From the NCBI GenBank assembly GCA_918797485.1, contig CAKKNE010000007.1, positions 5,001-69,000 on the forward strand: a DNA stretch of 64,000 bases. The letters are read 5' to 3'. The stretch comes from Pelagomonas calceolata (taxonomy: Eukaryota; Sar; Pelagophyceae; Pelagomonadales; Pelagomonadaceae). The stretch's first letter is position 1, and each line of letters starts with the position of its first letter. Below the pieces are notes generated by a model. It made no database searches. It worked only from the letters and a program-made list of their open reading frames with translations, and was not told the DNA's origin. A program made the translations under genes and the position numbers. Of the stretch, positions 1 through 7,492 are shown piece by piece.

Positions 1-55
1 AGCGACTGTTTACCAAAAACACAGGTCTCCGCAAAGTCGCAAGACAATGTATGGG

Positions 56-88
<33 letters not shown>

Positions 89-119
89 AAGTTGGTTAGC
101 TTTATGCGACGCTAGCGAC

Positions 120-215
<96 letters not shown>

Positions 216-692
216 TTGGACACTGTCTCGGAGAGAGGCTCGGTGAAATAGACTTGTCTGTGAAGATGCGGACTACCTGCACCTGGACAGAAAGACCCTA
301 TGAAGCTTTACTGTAGCTTGGAATTGACTTCAAACTTTATTTGCGTAGGATAGGTGGGAGGCTATGAAGATGATCTTCTGGGATTATTGGAGCCATCCTT
401 GAAATACCACCCTAATAATGTGAGAATTCTAACTTTTCGCTGTGAATCCAGCTGAAGGACATTTTCAGGTGGTCAGTTTGACTGGGGCGGTCGCCTCCCA
501 AAAGGTAACGGAGGCGTACAAAGGTTTCCTCAAATCGGTCAGAAATCGATTGTAGAGCGCAAAGGCAAAAGGAAGCTTGACTGTGAGACCTACAAGTCGA
601 ACAGGGACGAAAGTCGGTCTTAGTGATCTGACGGTACCAAGTGGAAGGGCCGTCACTCAACGGATAAAAGTTACTCTAGGGATAACAGGCTG

Positions 693-761
<69 letters not shown>

Positions 762-797
762 GGTAGCACGTCCCAAGGGTTGGGCTGTTCGCCCATG

Positions 798-845
<48 letters not shown>

Positions 846-969
846 ATATCCGGTGTAGGCGTTAGAATATTGAGAGGATTCTTCTTTAGTACGAGAGGAT
901 CGAGAAGAACGTACCGCTAGTGTACCAGTTATCATGCCAATGGTAAATGCTGGGTAGCTATGTACGGAG

Positions 970-1003
<34 letters not shown>

Positions 1004-1132
1004 CACCTCAAGATGAGTATTCTTATCTAGAAGATATAAGGTTACGGCAAGACTAGCCGTTTAATAGGTACCATGTGAAAGTACAGTAATGTATTGAGCA
1101 GAGGTATACTAACAAACCGAATACTTGAATTC
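1..1132 (+). rRNA. rrl: 23S ribosomal RNA, 3' part (cut by window start)
   Basis: The window opens inside the large-subunit rRNA. Highly conserved bacterial 23S segments are recognisable, including the peptidyl-transferase region near 125-180, the GGGATAACAGGCTGATCTCC segment near 675-700 and the sarcin-ricin loop AGTACGAGAGGA near 889-900. The 5' part lies before the window. The 3' end is estimated from the alignment of the tail to bacterial 23S and could be off by about 10 nt. No intron is seen in the visible part. Short open frames inside it are fortuitous. Confidence 0.97.
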
Positions 1133-1139
1133 AAATATC

Positions 1140-1163
1140 ATAAGGCACTAGTAAGTGCCTTAT
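1140..1163 (+). other. 23S-5S spacer hairpin
   Basis: A 10-bp perfect stem (ATAAGGCACT / AGTGCCTTAT) with a 4-nt loop sits between the 23S 3' end and the 5S gene. It is probably an RNA-processing or stabilising element of the rRNA transcript. A hairpin with a very similar stem (AAGGCACC) lies between rbcL and rbcS. Confidence 0.6.
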
Positions 1164-1183
1164 TATTAAAACTATGTAGAAAT

Positions 1184-1299
1184 CTTGGTATTTTAGCATA
1201 ATGGAACCACTTTGATCCATCTCGAACTCAATTGTGAAACGTTATAGCGCTGAAAATACTTGGAAGGGAGCTTTCTGGGAAGATAAGTCAATGCCAAGT
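1184..1299 (+). rRNA. rrf: 5S ribosomal RNA
   Basis: About 116 nt, the usual 5S size, about 50 nt after the 23S end in the standard rrn order. The terminal helix is visible: CTTGGTAT at 1184-1191 pairs with ATGCCAAG at 1291-1298, with a G-U pair. The internal GATCCATCTCGAACTC segment is the conserved 5S loop B/C region. The flanks TGTAGA and TCTACA can also pair, which suggests a processing stem outside the mature ends. Confidence 0.93.
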
Positions 1300-1488
1300 A
1301 TCTCTACAATTTTTTTTATTTTTAAAGTCAATGATTTTTACACTAATATATTAATAATCGTTTCCCCATATCCAACATTTCCGTAATCTAGGGGGGTCAG
1401 TGTCGCACTAGCAATAGGCGCAAAAGCTTAAGGATATATGCATGCCTCAAAGTATCAAGTTTATGCCGCAAATTCTAAGGTATCTAGA
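1300..1488. other. No recognisable gene
   Basis: About 190 nt downstream of 5S rRNA. I see no ORF, no tRNA and no convincing tmRNA signature. A G-run (GGGGGG near 1390) and locally higher GC than the AT-rich flanks suggest sequence of different origin from a typical spacer, but its nature is unknown. Confidence 0.5.
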
Positions 1489-1536
1489 CAAAATTTTTCC
1501 TCTACGCTTAGTGTAACGAGTCATAGTACGACGTGT
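1489..1536 (-). pseudogene. rpl16 fragment (relic)
   Basis: Read on the minus strand, this 48-nt piece matches the intact rpl16 at 34403-34450 at 44 of 48 positions. The matching part encodes the conserved [16 protein letters not shown] region of ribosomal protein L16. Similarity stops sharply on both sides, so this is a small broken duplicate and not a gene. How it arrived here (recombination, or an old movement of the inverted-repeat border) is inference. Confidence 0.8.
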
Positions 1537-1550
1537 CATTTCTAATTGAG

Positions 1551-1621
1551 AGCGGGTAGGCAGAATCGAACTCCCATCATCAGCTTGGAAGGCTGAGGTT
1601 TTACCACTAAACTATACCCGC
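1551..1621 (-). tRNA. trnG(UCC): tRNA-Gly (UCC)
   Basis: A complete cloverleaf on the minus strand: acceptor GCGGGTA / TACCCGC, anticodon loop CTTCCAA with anticodon UCC, and a TTCGATT T-loop. The T-stem GGGAG / CTGCC has one G-G mismatch at its middle pair, which is unusual. The gene lies between two gene relics, so mild decay or a modified but functional tRNA are both possible. The acceptor and anticodon stems are intact. Confidence 0.88.
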
Positions 1622-1646
1622 TTTATTCTAAATTCATTACTATAAC

Positions 1647-1698
1647 TAATTATATCGGATATTTAGAAACTTGGCTAGTGTTGTTGCTTTTTCTTCTA
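1647..1698 (-). repeat. Duplicate of the ycf4 3' end
   Basis: These 52 nt match 2315-2366, the 3' end of ycf4, at 50 positions and in the same orientation; the last 42 nt are identical. The translated piece would be the Ycf4 C-terminal segment EEKATTLAKFLNI. It is followed at once by unrelated sequence. It is a direct repeat 668 nt from the real gene and may mark an earlier rearrangement or repeat boundary. Confidence 0.9.
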
Positions 1699-2307
1699 CA
1701 AGAGTATATCGTATATCAACCTTAGCTCTTGCTACAGAAAAGGGAGAAATAATATGCCTGTTTTATGTATACGATAATTTGTTTTGTTCTCTTATAAACT
1801 GAGGGAGTTATTAAAATTATTTTTATTACCAAAGAATTTTTTAAAGGACTAAATTGAATTATGATGCCTAATAATAAGGTTGAAATTTTAAAATATTTCT
1901 TTTTATAACCATGGCTAAATAAGTAAATTTATTAGTATTGTCACACCAGCCGTGACCATACGATAAAGAAGGAAGAACTAACCTCTTCTTCCTTCCCTAG
2001 TCGATAATGCAGTTGAAAGAACAGAGCGTGTCCTCTATGTCGCAGCTGCATATGTAGTGGTACATACAACGATTTGTGTAGCACATAATGCTTTGTGTTT
2101 TGTATCAGGAGAAATATACATTTCAACGTCAGACTTTACTACCTTTTTATAGGCACAGCGAGGGCTCAATCCTAAGTCTTCTGGACATTAAAAGGGAATA
2201 GCAGGCATTAACTAAAATCGCCCATTGATTAAGCTAAAATTGTTAGTAGTCGAAAAGCGATCATCTACAATAGAATTAACTGGGACATTACCCGCTTAAA
2301 TTTTTGG
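1699..2307. other. About 600 nt without an assignable gene
   Basis: Both halves were read on both strands. 1699-1930 is AT-rich spacer. 1930-2300 has a more balanced base composition and contains an inverted repeat (AAGAAGGAAGAACTAACCTCTTCTTCCTTC near 1966-1995). A 61-codon open frame (minus, 1941-2126) and a 56-codon plus-strand open frame resemble no protein I know. I found no tmRNA or RNase P RNA signature. Confidence 0.5.
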
Positions 2308-2856
2308 CTAGGCATAATTATAGGGGATATTTAGAAACTTGGCTAGTGTTGTTGCTTTTTCTTCTAATAAGAATAAGGGCATAGGGTCACCTATACCAGT
2401 TAAAGGAATGCGTCGTTTATCAACAGTTATTAGATATAACGCGCGACGTGGGTTTATTCCTTCTTTTACTTCAACTTCCAATGATTTAATTTCATTTAGT
2501 GGATAACTTAATAAAATATTTCGATTTTCACCCGGGAACCCTCGCCTTACTAATCTTATAGTTGAGTTGGCTAAATCAAATTCGTTATAACCACCACCAA
2601 CATCCCAGAAAATTATTAATATTAAATAAATATTAACTAGCGTGGCCCCTGTCCCATAAACAAACATTAAAATTCCTTGAGGAATAAAATTTAATTCTAT
2701 AGAATTTGCGAAAGGTAACAAGTTAATTTTAAAGTAGCTTGAACCAGCAGCTAGAAGAAACCCAACTCCGCCAATTGTTAATAGAACTATCCAAACGTAA
2801 TTTTCAATACGTCGTGATCCTATTATGTCTTCACGTTTTACTAAGTTTGTTTCCAT
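2308..2856 (-). CDS. ycf4: Photosystem I assembly protein Ycf4
   Basis: 182 residues, the normal length. Ycf4 is a thylakoid membrane scaffold for assembling photosystem I. Two hydrophobic segments near residues 22-44 and 58-85 precede a hydrophilic domain with the family motifs RRGFPGENR (about 104-112) and GIGDPMPL (about 154-161). The ATG start gives the expected N-terminus. The gene lies upstream of petL in the opposite direction to psaL. Its last 50 or so nucleotides are duplicated at 1647-1698. Confidence 0.96.
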   Translation of the reverse strand: METNLVKREDIIGSRRIENYVWIVLLTIGGVGFLLAAGSSYFKINLLPFANSIELNFIPQGILMFVYGTGATLVNIYLILIIFWDVGGGYNEFDLANSTIRLVRRGFPGENRNILLSYPLNEIKSLEVEVKEGINPRRALYLITVDKRRIPLTGIGDPMPLFLLEEKATTLAKFLNIPYNYA

Positions 2857-2926
2857 TATATTTTTAGTTATTGTTTTCCGTTTAATTTTTTTAAAAAATT
2901 AAAGGTATTTGGAAGGGAAATTATAT

Positions 2927-3022
2927 TTAGATTAACTTTATACCTTTGAAAACAAGAAATAGCCCTGATGTTAAGGCAAAACAAAAAGCTAATAGTAAAA
3001 TGTAGTCTATAAAAATAGTCAT
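2927..3022 (-). CDS. petL: Cytochrome b6f complex subunit PetL
   Basis: A 31-residue single-span membrane protein on the minus strand, starting MTIFIDYILLLAF and ending GIKLI, the typical PetL C-terminus. PetL is a small peripheral subunit that stabilises the cytochrome b6f complex in the thylakoid. It lies 70 nt upstream of ycf4 on the same strand and divergent from psaL. Other tiny subunits (PetN, PsaM, Psb30) fit worse; psb30 and psaM occur elsewhere in this window. Confidence 0.85.
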   Translation of the reverse strand: MTIFIDYILLLAFCFALTSGLFLVFKGIKLI

Positions 3023-3169
3023 AAATTATTTTTCCTTTAATTATATATATATTATAAGTGAAAGAGAAGCGATATAGGAATGCAATATTTGTAATTTTTT
3101 GTTAATTTTAATTAAATTTAACTTTTACTAAGTATAATATATGTAGTGAATTGAATTTAAGAATAAAAA

Positions 3170-3607
3170 ATGAGTAAATTTAGTTTTGTGGGTCCATATG
3201 GAGATGATCCTACTGTCGGCCATTTATCAACACCCGTTACTACATCAATGATCACACGCACGCTACTTGGTAATCTACCGGCGTACCGTCCAGGACTATC
3301 GAGTCTTTTACGTGGTTTAGAGGTGGGTATGGCTCATGGTTATTTTTTAATCGGTCCTTTTTATAAATTAGGTCCATTACGTAACTCTGATGTCGCTCTT
3401 TTAGCAGGTTTTATGTCTGCTGTTGGATTAATTATAATCCTAGGTTTAGCATTAGCATTATACGGAACTGCGACTTATCAAGAAGATGATGTTATAGCTG
3501 GCGATATTTTACAAACTAAAGCTGGCTGGAGAAAATTTACCGGAGGTTTCTTTATTGGTGCTTTAGGTGGTGCACTTGTTGCATATTTGTTACTTTTACA
3601 AATATAA
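3170..3607 (+). CDS. psaL: Photosystem I subunit XI (PsaL)
   Basis: 145 residues, the usual size for red-lineage plastids. The N-terminal [16 protein letters not shown] segment and [25 protein letters not shown] motif are diagnostic. Two membrane helices lie near residues 76-98 and 124-143. In cyanobacteria PsaL mediates PSI trimer formation; in algae it binds the light-harvesting antenna side. It starts at an ATG after an AT-rich leader and is followed by the SRP RNA gene. Confidence 0.97.
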   Translation: MSKFSFVGPYGDDPTVGHLSTPVTTSMITRTLLGNLPAYRPGLSSLLRGLEVGMAHGYFLIGPFYKLGPLRNSDVALLAGFMSAVGLIIILGLALALYGTATYQEDDVIAGDILQTKAGWRKFTGGFFIGALGGALVAYLLLLQI

Positions 3608-3654
3608 TTAATTCATTAAGAATTTCCGTTTAACAAATTTTTTGGTACAATTTA

Positions 3655-3755
3655 GATGTATCTAAAGTTAAGTTTTAAAAAAGCAAAAATACCGTGTCAG
3701 GACTGAAAAGGAGCAGCACAATTTATGTTGATTAAGTACTTAATTTTAGGTACAA
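3655..3755 (+). ncRNA. ffs: Signal recognition particle RNA (4.5S-like)
   Basis: The helix-8 signature of SRP RNA is clear at 3691-3719: GTCAGGACTGAAAAGGAGCAGC, with the AGG and AGCAGC sides of the Ffh-binding loop and a GAAA tetraloop. An outer stem supports this: CTAAAGTTAAG at 3662-3672 pairs with CTTAATTTTAG at 3739-3749 with one G-U pair. The RNA scaffolds SRP54 for targeting proteins to the thylakoid. Exact ends are estimated; the core is certain. Confidence 0.87.
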
Positions 3756-3762
3756 AAATAAA

Positions 3763-3848
3763 GGAGAGAGGGGGATTCGAACCCCCGGTACAGAATTCTG
3801 TACAATAGATTAGCAATCTACCGCTTTCGACCACTCAGCCATCTCTCC
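3763..3848 (-). tRNA. trnS(GCU): tRNA-Ser (GCU)
   Basis: 86 nt with a long variable arm, as in all serine tRNAs. The acceptor stem is GGAGAGA and the anticodon stem-loop TAGATTGCTAATCTA gives anticodon GCU. The T-arm GGGGGTTCGAATCCCCC is perfect. Confidence 0.97.
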
Positions 3849-3861
3849 ATTTTTCTTATTT

Positions 3862-3935
3862 TAGCTCTGGCGGGACTTGAACCTGCGACCTTGGGCTTAT
3901 GAGTCCCCTGCTCTAACCAACTGAGCTACAGAGCC
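3862..3935 (-). tRNA. trnM(CAU): tRNA with CAU anticodon, elongator Met most likely
   Basis: 74-nt cloverleaf with anticodon loop CTCATAA. Unlike the initiator at 26205-26278 it has a normal elongator D-arm (AGCTCAGTTGGTTAGAGC) and acceptor stem GGCTCTG / CAGAGCT, with a G-U first pair. A tRNA-Ile whose CAU is modified to lysidine-AU has the same anticodon and cannot be fully excluded by eye. Confidence 0.88.
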
Positions 3936-4202
3936 ATTAATAAATGTATTAATATAGTACCAATTTGCGAATCGGGTAGTCAATAGGGAAAATAGTAGTA
4001 GAGAAAAATATTGATTATATAGTTCAAAAATTATGTATTATTTTTAATTTTCTGATCCTTCATAAATTTACAAATTAGTTTTTTATTTCAAATCTTTTGC
4101 ACGACAGAAAAACGGCTCTTCCATTTATGGTAAAAATATTTTTTTCCGGCAACATAAGTTATAATATTTCTATGTTATAAAAAATTTAACTAATCGATTA
4201 AT

Positions 4203-4331
4203 ATGTTAGTACTAGCAAAATTACCAGGTGCGTTCGCGCTTTTTAGTCCACTTGTGGATGTTTTACCCATTATCCCTGTCTTATTCCTTTTATTAGCTTT
4301 CGTATGGCAAGCTTCTGTAGGTTTTAGATAA
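4203..4331 (+). CDS. psbK: Photosystem II subunit PsbK
   Basis: 42 residues. The mature core [21 protein letters not shown] followed by a membrane span and the C-terminus WQASVGFR is the PsbK signature. The few residues before AKLP match the short cleaved presequence of PsbK. It is a single-span subunit next to CP43 in photosystem II. It stands alone here; psbI is at 61957. Confidence 0.96.
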   Translation: MLVLAKLPGAFALFSPLVDVLPIIPVLFLLLAFVWQASVGFR

Positions 4332-4456
4332 TTTCTATTTTTTTTGTTAAATAATAAAAATAGTCGTTTTTTGTAAATAACTCATTAAAAACCTCCTGAA
4401 AAAAATATTCAATTGTGAGGTTTTTATTACTTTTATTTAATATTTCTAATTTTTAA

Positions 4457-4529
4457 AGCTAGTGAAGAGACTTGAACTCCCGACCGGCTGATTACAAATC
4501 AGCTGCTCTACCAACTGAGCTACACTAGC
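4457..4529 (-). tRNA. trnT(UGU): tRNA-Thr (UGU)
   Basis: Minus-strand cloverleaf with acceptor GCTAGTG / CACTAGC and anticodon arm CTGATTTGTAATCAG, giving UGU. The D-arm AGCTCAGTTGGTAGAGC is standard. Confidence 0.96.
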
Positions 4530-4617
4530 TATATAAATAATAGCACAAAGTTTAAAATTTTGCTAACAATAAACCTAAAGCTAATAATATTTTCAACTTT
4601 CAGCTTTAGGCGATTTA

Positions 4618-4962
4618 TTAATTACTTTGTAAAACTAAATAATCAAATGTTAAAGGATCATTTATTATAATCTCGGATAACATTTTTCGATTTAGTGCTA
4701 TTTTGTTTTGTTTAAATTTTGAACAAACTTGACTATAAGTTGTACCATGTCGTCGAATTTGACTATTTATACAACTAATCCAATTTCTACGTTGAACACG
4801 TTTAAATAGTTTTCGGCTAACATAAGAATAACGACGTGCCTTCATAACTTGTTGATTTGAAACACGAAATAATCTTGAGTGTGCACCCTTATAACCTTTT
4901 GCTAATTTTAAAACCGTTTTGCGACGCTTTCTCGCAACATTACCTCTTTTTATTCGTACCAT
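4618..4962 (-). CDS. rpl20: 50S ribosomal protein L20
   Basis: 114 residues, normal for L20. The N-terminal basic segment [21 protein letters not shown] and the [17 protein letters not shown] motif are typical. L20 binds 23S rRNA early in large-subunit assembly. It follows rpl35 by 18 nt on the same strand, the conserved rpl35-rpl20 pair. Confidence 0.97.
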   Translation of the reverse strand: MVRIKRGNVARKRRKTVLKLAKGYKGAHSRLFRVSNQQVMKARRYSYVSRKLFKRVQRRNWISCINSQIRRHGTTYSQVCSKFKQNKIALNRKMLSEIIINDPLTFDYLVLQSN

Positions 4963-4980
4963 ATTTTGATTATTAAAAAT

Positions 4981-5175
4981 TTAATATGGGAGCATAATCG
5001 CTATACTTTTCGCGTCACCTTTTGCAGCTACTGCCATAGTGGACATATGTCGCTTTTGTTTCGGTGACTTCTTTTCTAGAATATGGGATTTATACGGTCG
5101 TTTAAAAATAAACTTTCCATTTTTTGTTTTACGATACCGTTTATCGGCTGATCGTCGGGTTTTTAATTTCGACAT
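4981..5175 (-). CDS. rpl35: 50S ribosomal protein L35
   Basis: 64 residues. The KLKTRRSADKRYRKTKNGK N-terminus and the KSPKQKRHMS segment identify L35. It is the first gene of the rpl35-rpl20 pair. Start is the only ATG near the conserved N-terminus. Confidence 0.95.
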   Translation of the reverse strand: MSKLKTRRSADKRYRKTKNGKFIFKRPYKSHILEKKSPKQKRHMSTMAVAAKGDAKSIAIMLPY

Positions 5176-5343
5176 AGCTAATTTTAAATAGTGTTATTTA
5201 CTCCGCTATACGAAAATATAACATATATGTATAAAAATTACAATAAAAGCGAGTAAAACGAATTAACAATTGGATTTTTAAAACTAGAAAAAGGGGCGGG
5301 GTTTAATAAAAATTAGGGATATCTAAATTCCCTAATTTTCCGG

Positions 5344-5445
5344 TTATAAGTTGCCTTTTTTGAATGCTAGGAACACAATTACTGCAGGTCCTGAACCTAG
5401 AACAAAAAGAATAGATAATATTTGTCCGAAAACTTGCCAATTCAT
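5344..5445 (-). CDS. psb30: Photosystem II subunit Psb30 (Ycf12)
   Basis: 33 residues on the minus strand, starting MNWQVFGQILSILFVLGSG and ending KKGNL. The N-terminal MN, one membrane span, the GPAVI motif and the GNL end match Psb30/Ycf12, a peripheral single-span subunit of photosystem II. Upstream sequence on the minus strand is AT-rich with no other gene. Confidence 0.9.
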   Translation of the reverse strand: MNWQVFGQILSILFVLGSGPAVIVFLAFKKGNL

Positions 5446-5613
5446 AATTAAAACAGTTTCTATTTAATTGTATAAATAAAGCACGATAAAGAATTAGAAC
5501 TCTCTTCACTTTATATACTCTATAAACATTATAATGTATATTGAAGAAAAATTAATTAAACAACGAACTTTTTTTTTGTTTTAGCAATATTTTTGTATAA
5601 TATAAAATGATAA

Positions 5614-5685
5614 GGGTTGCTAACTCAATGGTAGAGTACTCGGCTTTTAACCGATAAGTTCTGGGTTCGAGCCCCAGGCAACCCA
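5614..5685 (+). tRNA. trnK(UUU): tRNA-Lys (UUU)
   Basis: 72-nt cloverleaf, acceptor GGGTTGC / GCAACCC, anticodon loop CTTTTAA with UUU. No intron and no matK, unlike land plant trnK. Confidence 0.96.
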
Positions 5686-5807
5686 ATAGTCATATTTATC
5701 AATTTCTATACATGAAAATAGTATGTTTTTTATAACTTACTATTTTTTAGTTTTTCAGGTCGGTATACTAATTAACGTATGTAAGTATATTACGGTTGTT
5801 TATTTAA

Positions 5808-5880
5808 TACCCCCAAGGGAATTCGAATCCCTGTTACCTCCGTGAAAGGGAGGTGTCCTAGGCCTCTAGACGATGGGGGC
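5808..5880 (-). tRNA. trnE(UUC): tRNA-Glu (UUC)
   Basis: Acceptor GCCCCCA / TGGGGGT and anticodon loop CTTTCAC (UUC). In plastids this tRNA also supplies activated glutamate for tetrapyrrole synthesis, so it links to chlI in this window. Confidence 0.97.
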
Positions 5881-5944
5881 TTATACGATTAATACTAAAC
5901 TAGAATAGTATTATTGTCAATAAATATTTTAAACTCGATTATTT

Positions 5945-6475
5945 ATGGAAGATTTTTTAGCGAAATTTTATTTAGCAATTGTTTTTGGTGTCCTGCTTGT
6001 TAGCGCCTTATTTCTTGGTTATCAAATTCAATTAACCCAACAGTTAGAAAATAATTTGGATAAGTTCCGTACAAAAAAAACATCTGAAAAAGATTCGTAT
6101 CAAAATTTATTTAAATTAGGGCAATTGTATTTACGAAAGAAAATTTATAATAAAGCAATAGAAGAATTTCGTTCAAGCTTTAAAAAATGGGATAAAAATG
6201 ATAAGTTGGGAATTGCTAGTTTATTTAATACGTTAGGCTTTACTTATTACCAATTAAAGGAATATGAAATTGCTGCGTATTATTACAAAATTGCCCTGAC
6301 CGTTACTCCAGATTATGTAACTAGCTTAAGCAATTTAGCATATCTATATCAAAGTCAAAATCAGATTGATAATCTTCAACCTATTTATAAACAGCTAGCA
6401 GTATTAGATCCAAACAGTGAAAAAACTGCTGAAATAAATGATTATTTATCTAAACGATTAAAGAATTCGGAATAG
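5945..6475 (+). CDS. ycf37: Ycf37, TPR protein of photosystem I assembly
   Basis: 176 residues. An N-terminal membrane span (about residues 7-26) is followed by tetratricopeptide repeats from about 52 to 160 (motifs LFKLGQLYLRKKIYNKAIEEF, NTLGFTYYQLKEYEIAAYYY, SNLAYLYQSQNQIDNLQPIY). This architecture matches Ycf37, linked in cyanobacteria to PSI assembly or stability. The last 9 nt overlap the convergent trnP gene, an extreme case of packing. Confidence 0.85.
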   Translation: MEDFLAKFYLAIVFGVLLVSALFLGYQIQLTQQLENNLDKFRTKKTSEKDSYQNLFKLGQLYLRKKIYNKAIEEFRSSFKKWDKNDKLGIASLFNTLGFTYYQLKEYEIAAYYYKIALTVTPDYVTSLSNLAYLYQSQNQIDNLQPIYKQLAVLDPNSEKTAEINDYLSKRLKNSE

Positions 6476-6540
6476 TAGGATTTGAACCTACGACATTCTG
6501 CTCCCAAAGCAGACGCGCTACCAAGCTGCGCTATATTCCG
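6467..6540 (-). tRNA. trnP(UGG): tRNA-Pro (UGG)
   Basis: Acceptor CGGAATA / TATTCCG and anticodon UGG in the loop TTTGGGA. Its 3' end (6467-6475) overlaps the ycf37 stop region on the opposite strand. Confidence 0.96.
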
Positions 6541-6679
6541 TTTTACAAATTATATCATAATATATTTGTATAAAAAAGAAAAAGTAAAAAATAACAAACA
6601 GATCTTCGGAACTATTTGTTATTTTTTACCTTGTAATGTCATATTTTTAAAAAATTGAAATAGGGAAGTTAGCTTATTT

Positions 6680-7066
6680 TTAGTCTATCCATTTATCAGC
6701 AACTAAATCTATCATGCCTTGTTCAGTTTTTACATAACTTACAGTCACGAAACCAAGAGTTTTTAACTCTTTATTTAGTAGCTCGGAAGCATATATTTGG
6801 TTAACTTTGTCTAAAAATAATTCCATTGACCAAGGTTGTTGCCAAAAACTTGTATCAGCAACTAATTCATACTCTTCACCATTAAATGCAAAACCAATGT
6901 CTGTAGAATTTGGCTGATGGATTACTAATTCAGCGTTAACTGTTTGATTTTGATAACCACGAATAGGTAAAGTCGTTTTCTCCCAATTAACATCTAATTG
7001 AGTCAAAACACTTTGTAAAGTGGCTAAATCGCGTATCGAAGTCTGAATTCGTGTAAAATGTGACAT
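6680..7066 (-). CDS. ycf35: Conserved plastid protein Ycf35
   Basis: 128 residues. The N-terminus MSHFTRIQTSIRDLATLQ and the length match the Ycf35 family of cyanobacteria and red-lineage plastids (DUF1257-type). Function is not established. It is transcribed divergently from rpoB, with about 420 nt between the two starts. Confidence 0.9.
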   Translation of the reverse strand: MSHFTRIQTSIRDLATLQSVLTQLDVNWEKTTLPIRGYQNQTVNAELVIHQPNSTDIGFAFNGEEYELVADTSFWQQPWSMELFLDKVNQIYASELLNKELKTLGFVTVSYVKTEQGMIDLVADKWID

Positions 7067-7289
7067 CGTTAGTTAATCTCTTAATAATTAATTCGTAGAT
7101 CAAAAACTTTTAGCTAATTACGTTGATGGTTATATAACGAAAAAATATAATCTACTTAAATTATTATACGAAATAAATGTTTCTAAAACCTTTTTAAAAC
7201 GAAATTAAGATAGTTTTGTTAAAATTAATTTTTTTTCTAACTTTAATTTTTATGTTCGGCAATCTTTATATTCCGATGATATAATATAT

Positions 7290-7400
7290 GGTGCTCCTTT
7301 CGAATTAAATTTGCCAAATCTAATTTAAACATAAGCACTATTACAGGTTAAGCTGGTAGTGATTATGTATAGATTTGAGCGAGTCCTGAGGTACTTATTT
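7290..7400 (+). ncRNA. Candidate structured RNA or leader upstream of rpoB
   Basis: A long interrupted hairpin spans 7315-7377. CAAATCTA (7315-7322) pairs with TAGATTTG (7370-7377), CATAA (7330) with TTATG (7363) and CACTA (7336) with TAGTG (7357); a CAG/CTG pair closes a GTTAAG loop. A TATAAT-like box at 7280-7285 lies a few nt before the structured part, so transcription may start there. It could be a 5' leader of the rpoB operon or a separate small RNA. It does not show the SRP, RNase P or tmRNA signatures. Confidence 0.4.
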
Positions 7401-7492
7401 ATTAGTTTTAATTTAACTGTATTTTTATGTTGTTCTACGGTTAATTGTATTACATTTTAATTTTTGAACAAATTTTATTGCCCTATTTATGT

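Noticed and set aside
412-920. Short open frames over the 23S rRNA (minus 412-660 and plus 726-920)
   Set aside because: They lie entirely within conserved rRNA sequence and have no protein-like features.
1941-2126. 61-codon minus-strand ORF and an overlapping 56-codon plus-strand open frame
   Set aside because: No recognisable domain, no ribosome-binding site, and the plus frame lacks a start; kept only as part of an unassigned region.
1310-2300. tmRNA (ssrA) or RNase P RNA gene
   Set aside because: I looked for the acceptor and T-arm of tmRNA, an ANN-type tag, and the conserved GAAAGTCC core of RNase P RNA on both strands and found none.
7445-7492. Upstream TTG start for rpoB
   Set aside because: The ATG at 7493 gives a more usual N-terminus; the 16 extra residues are hydrophobic and unlike other beta subunits.
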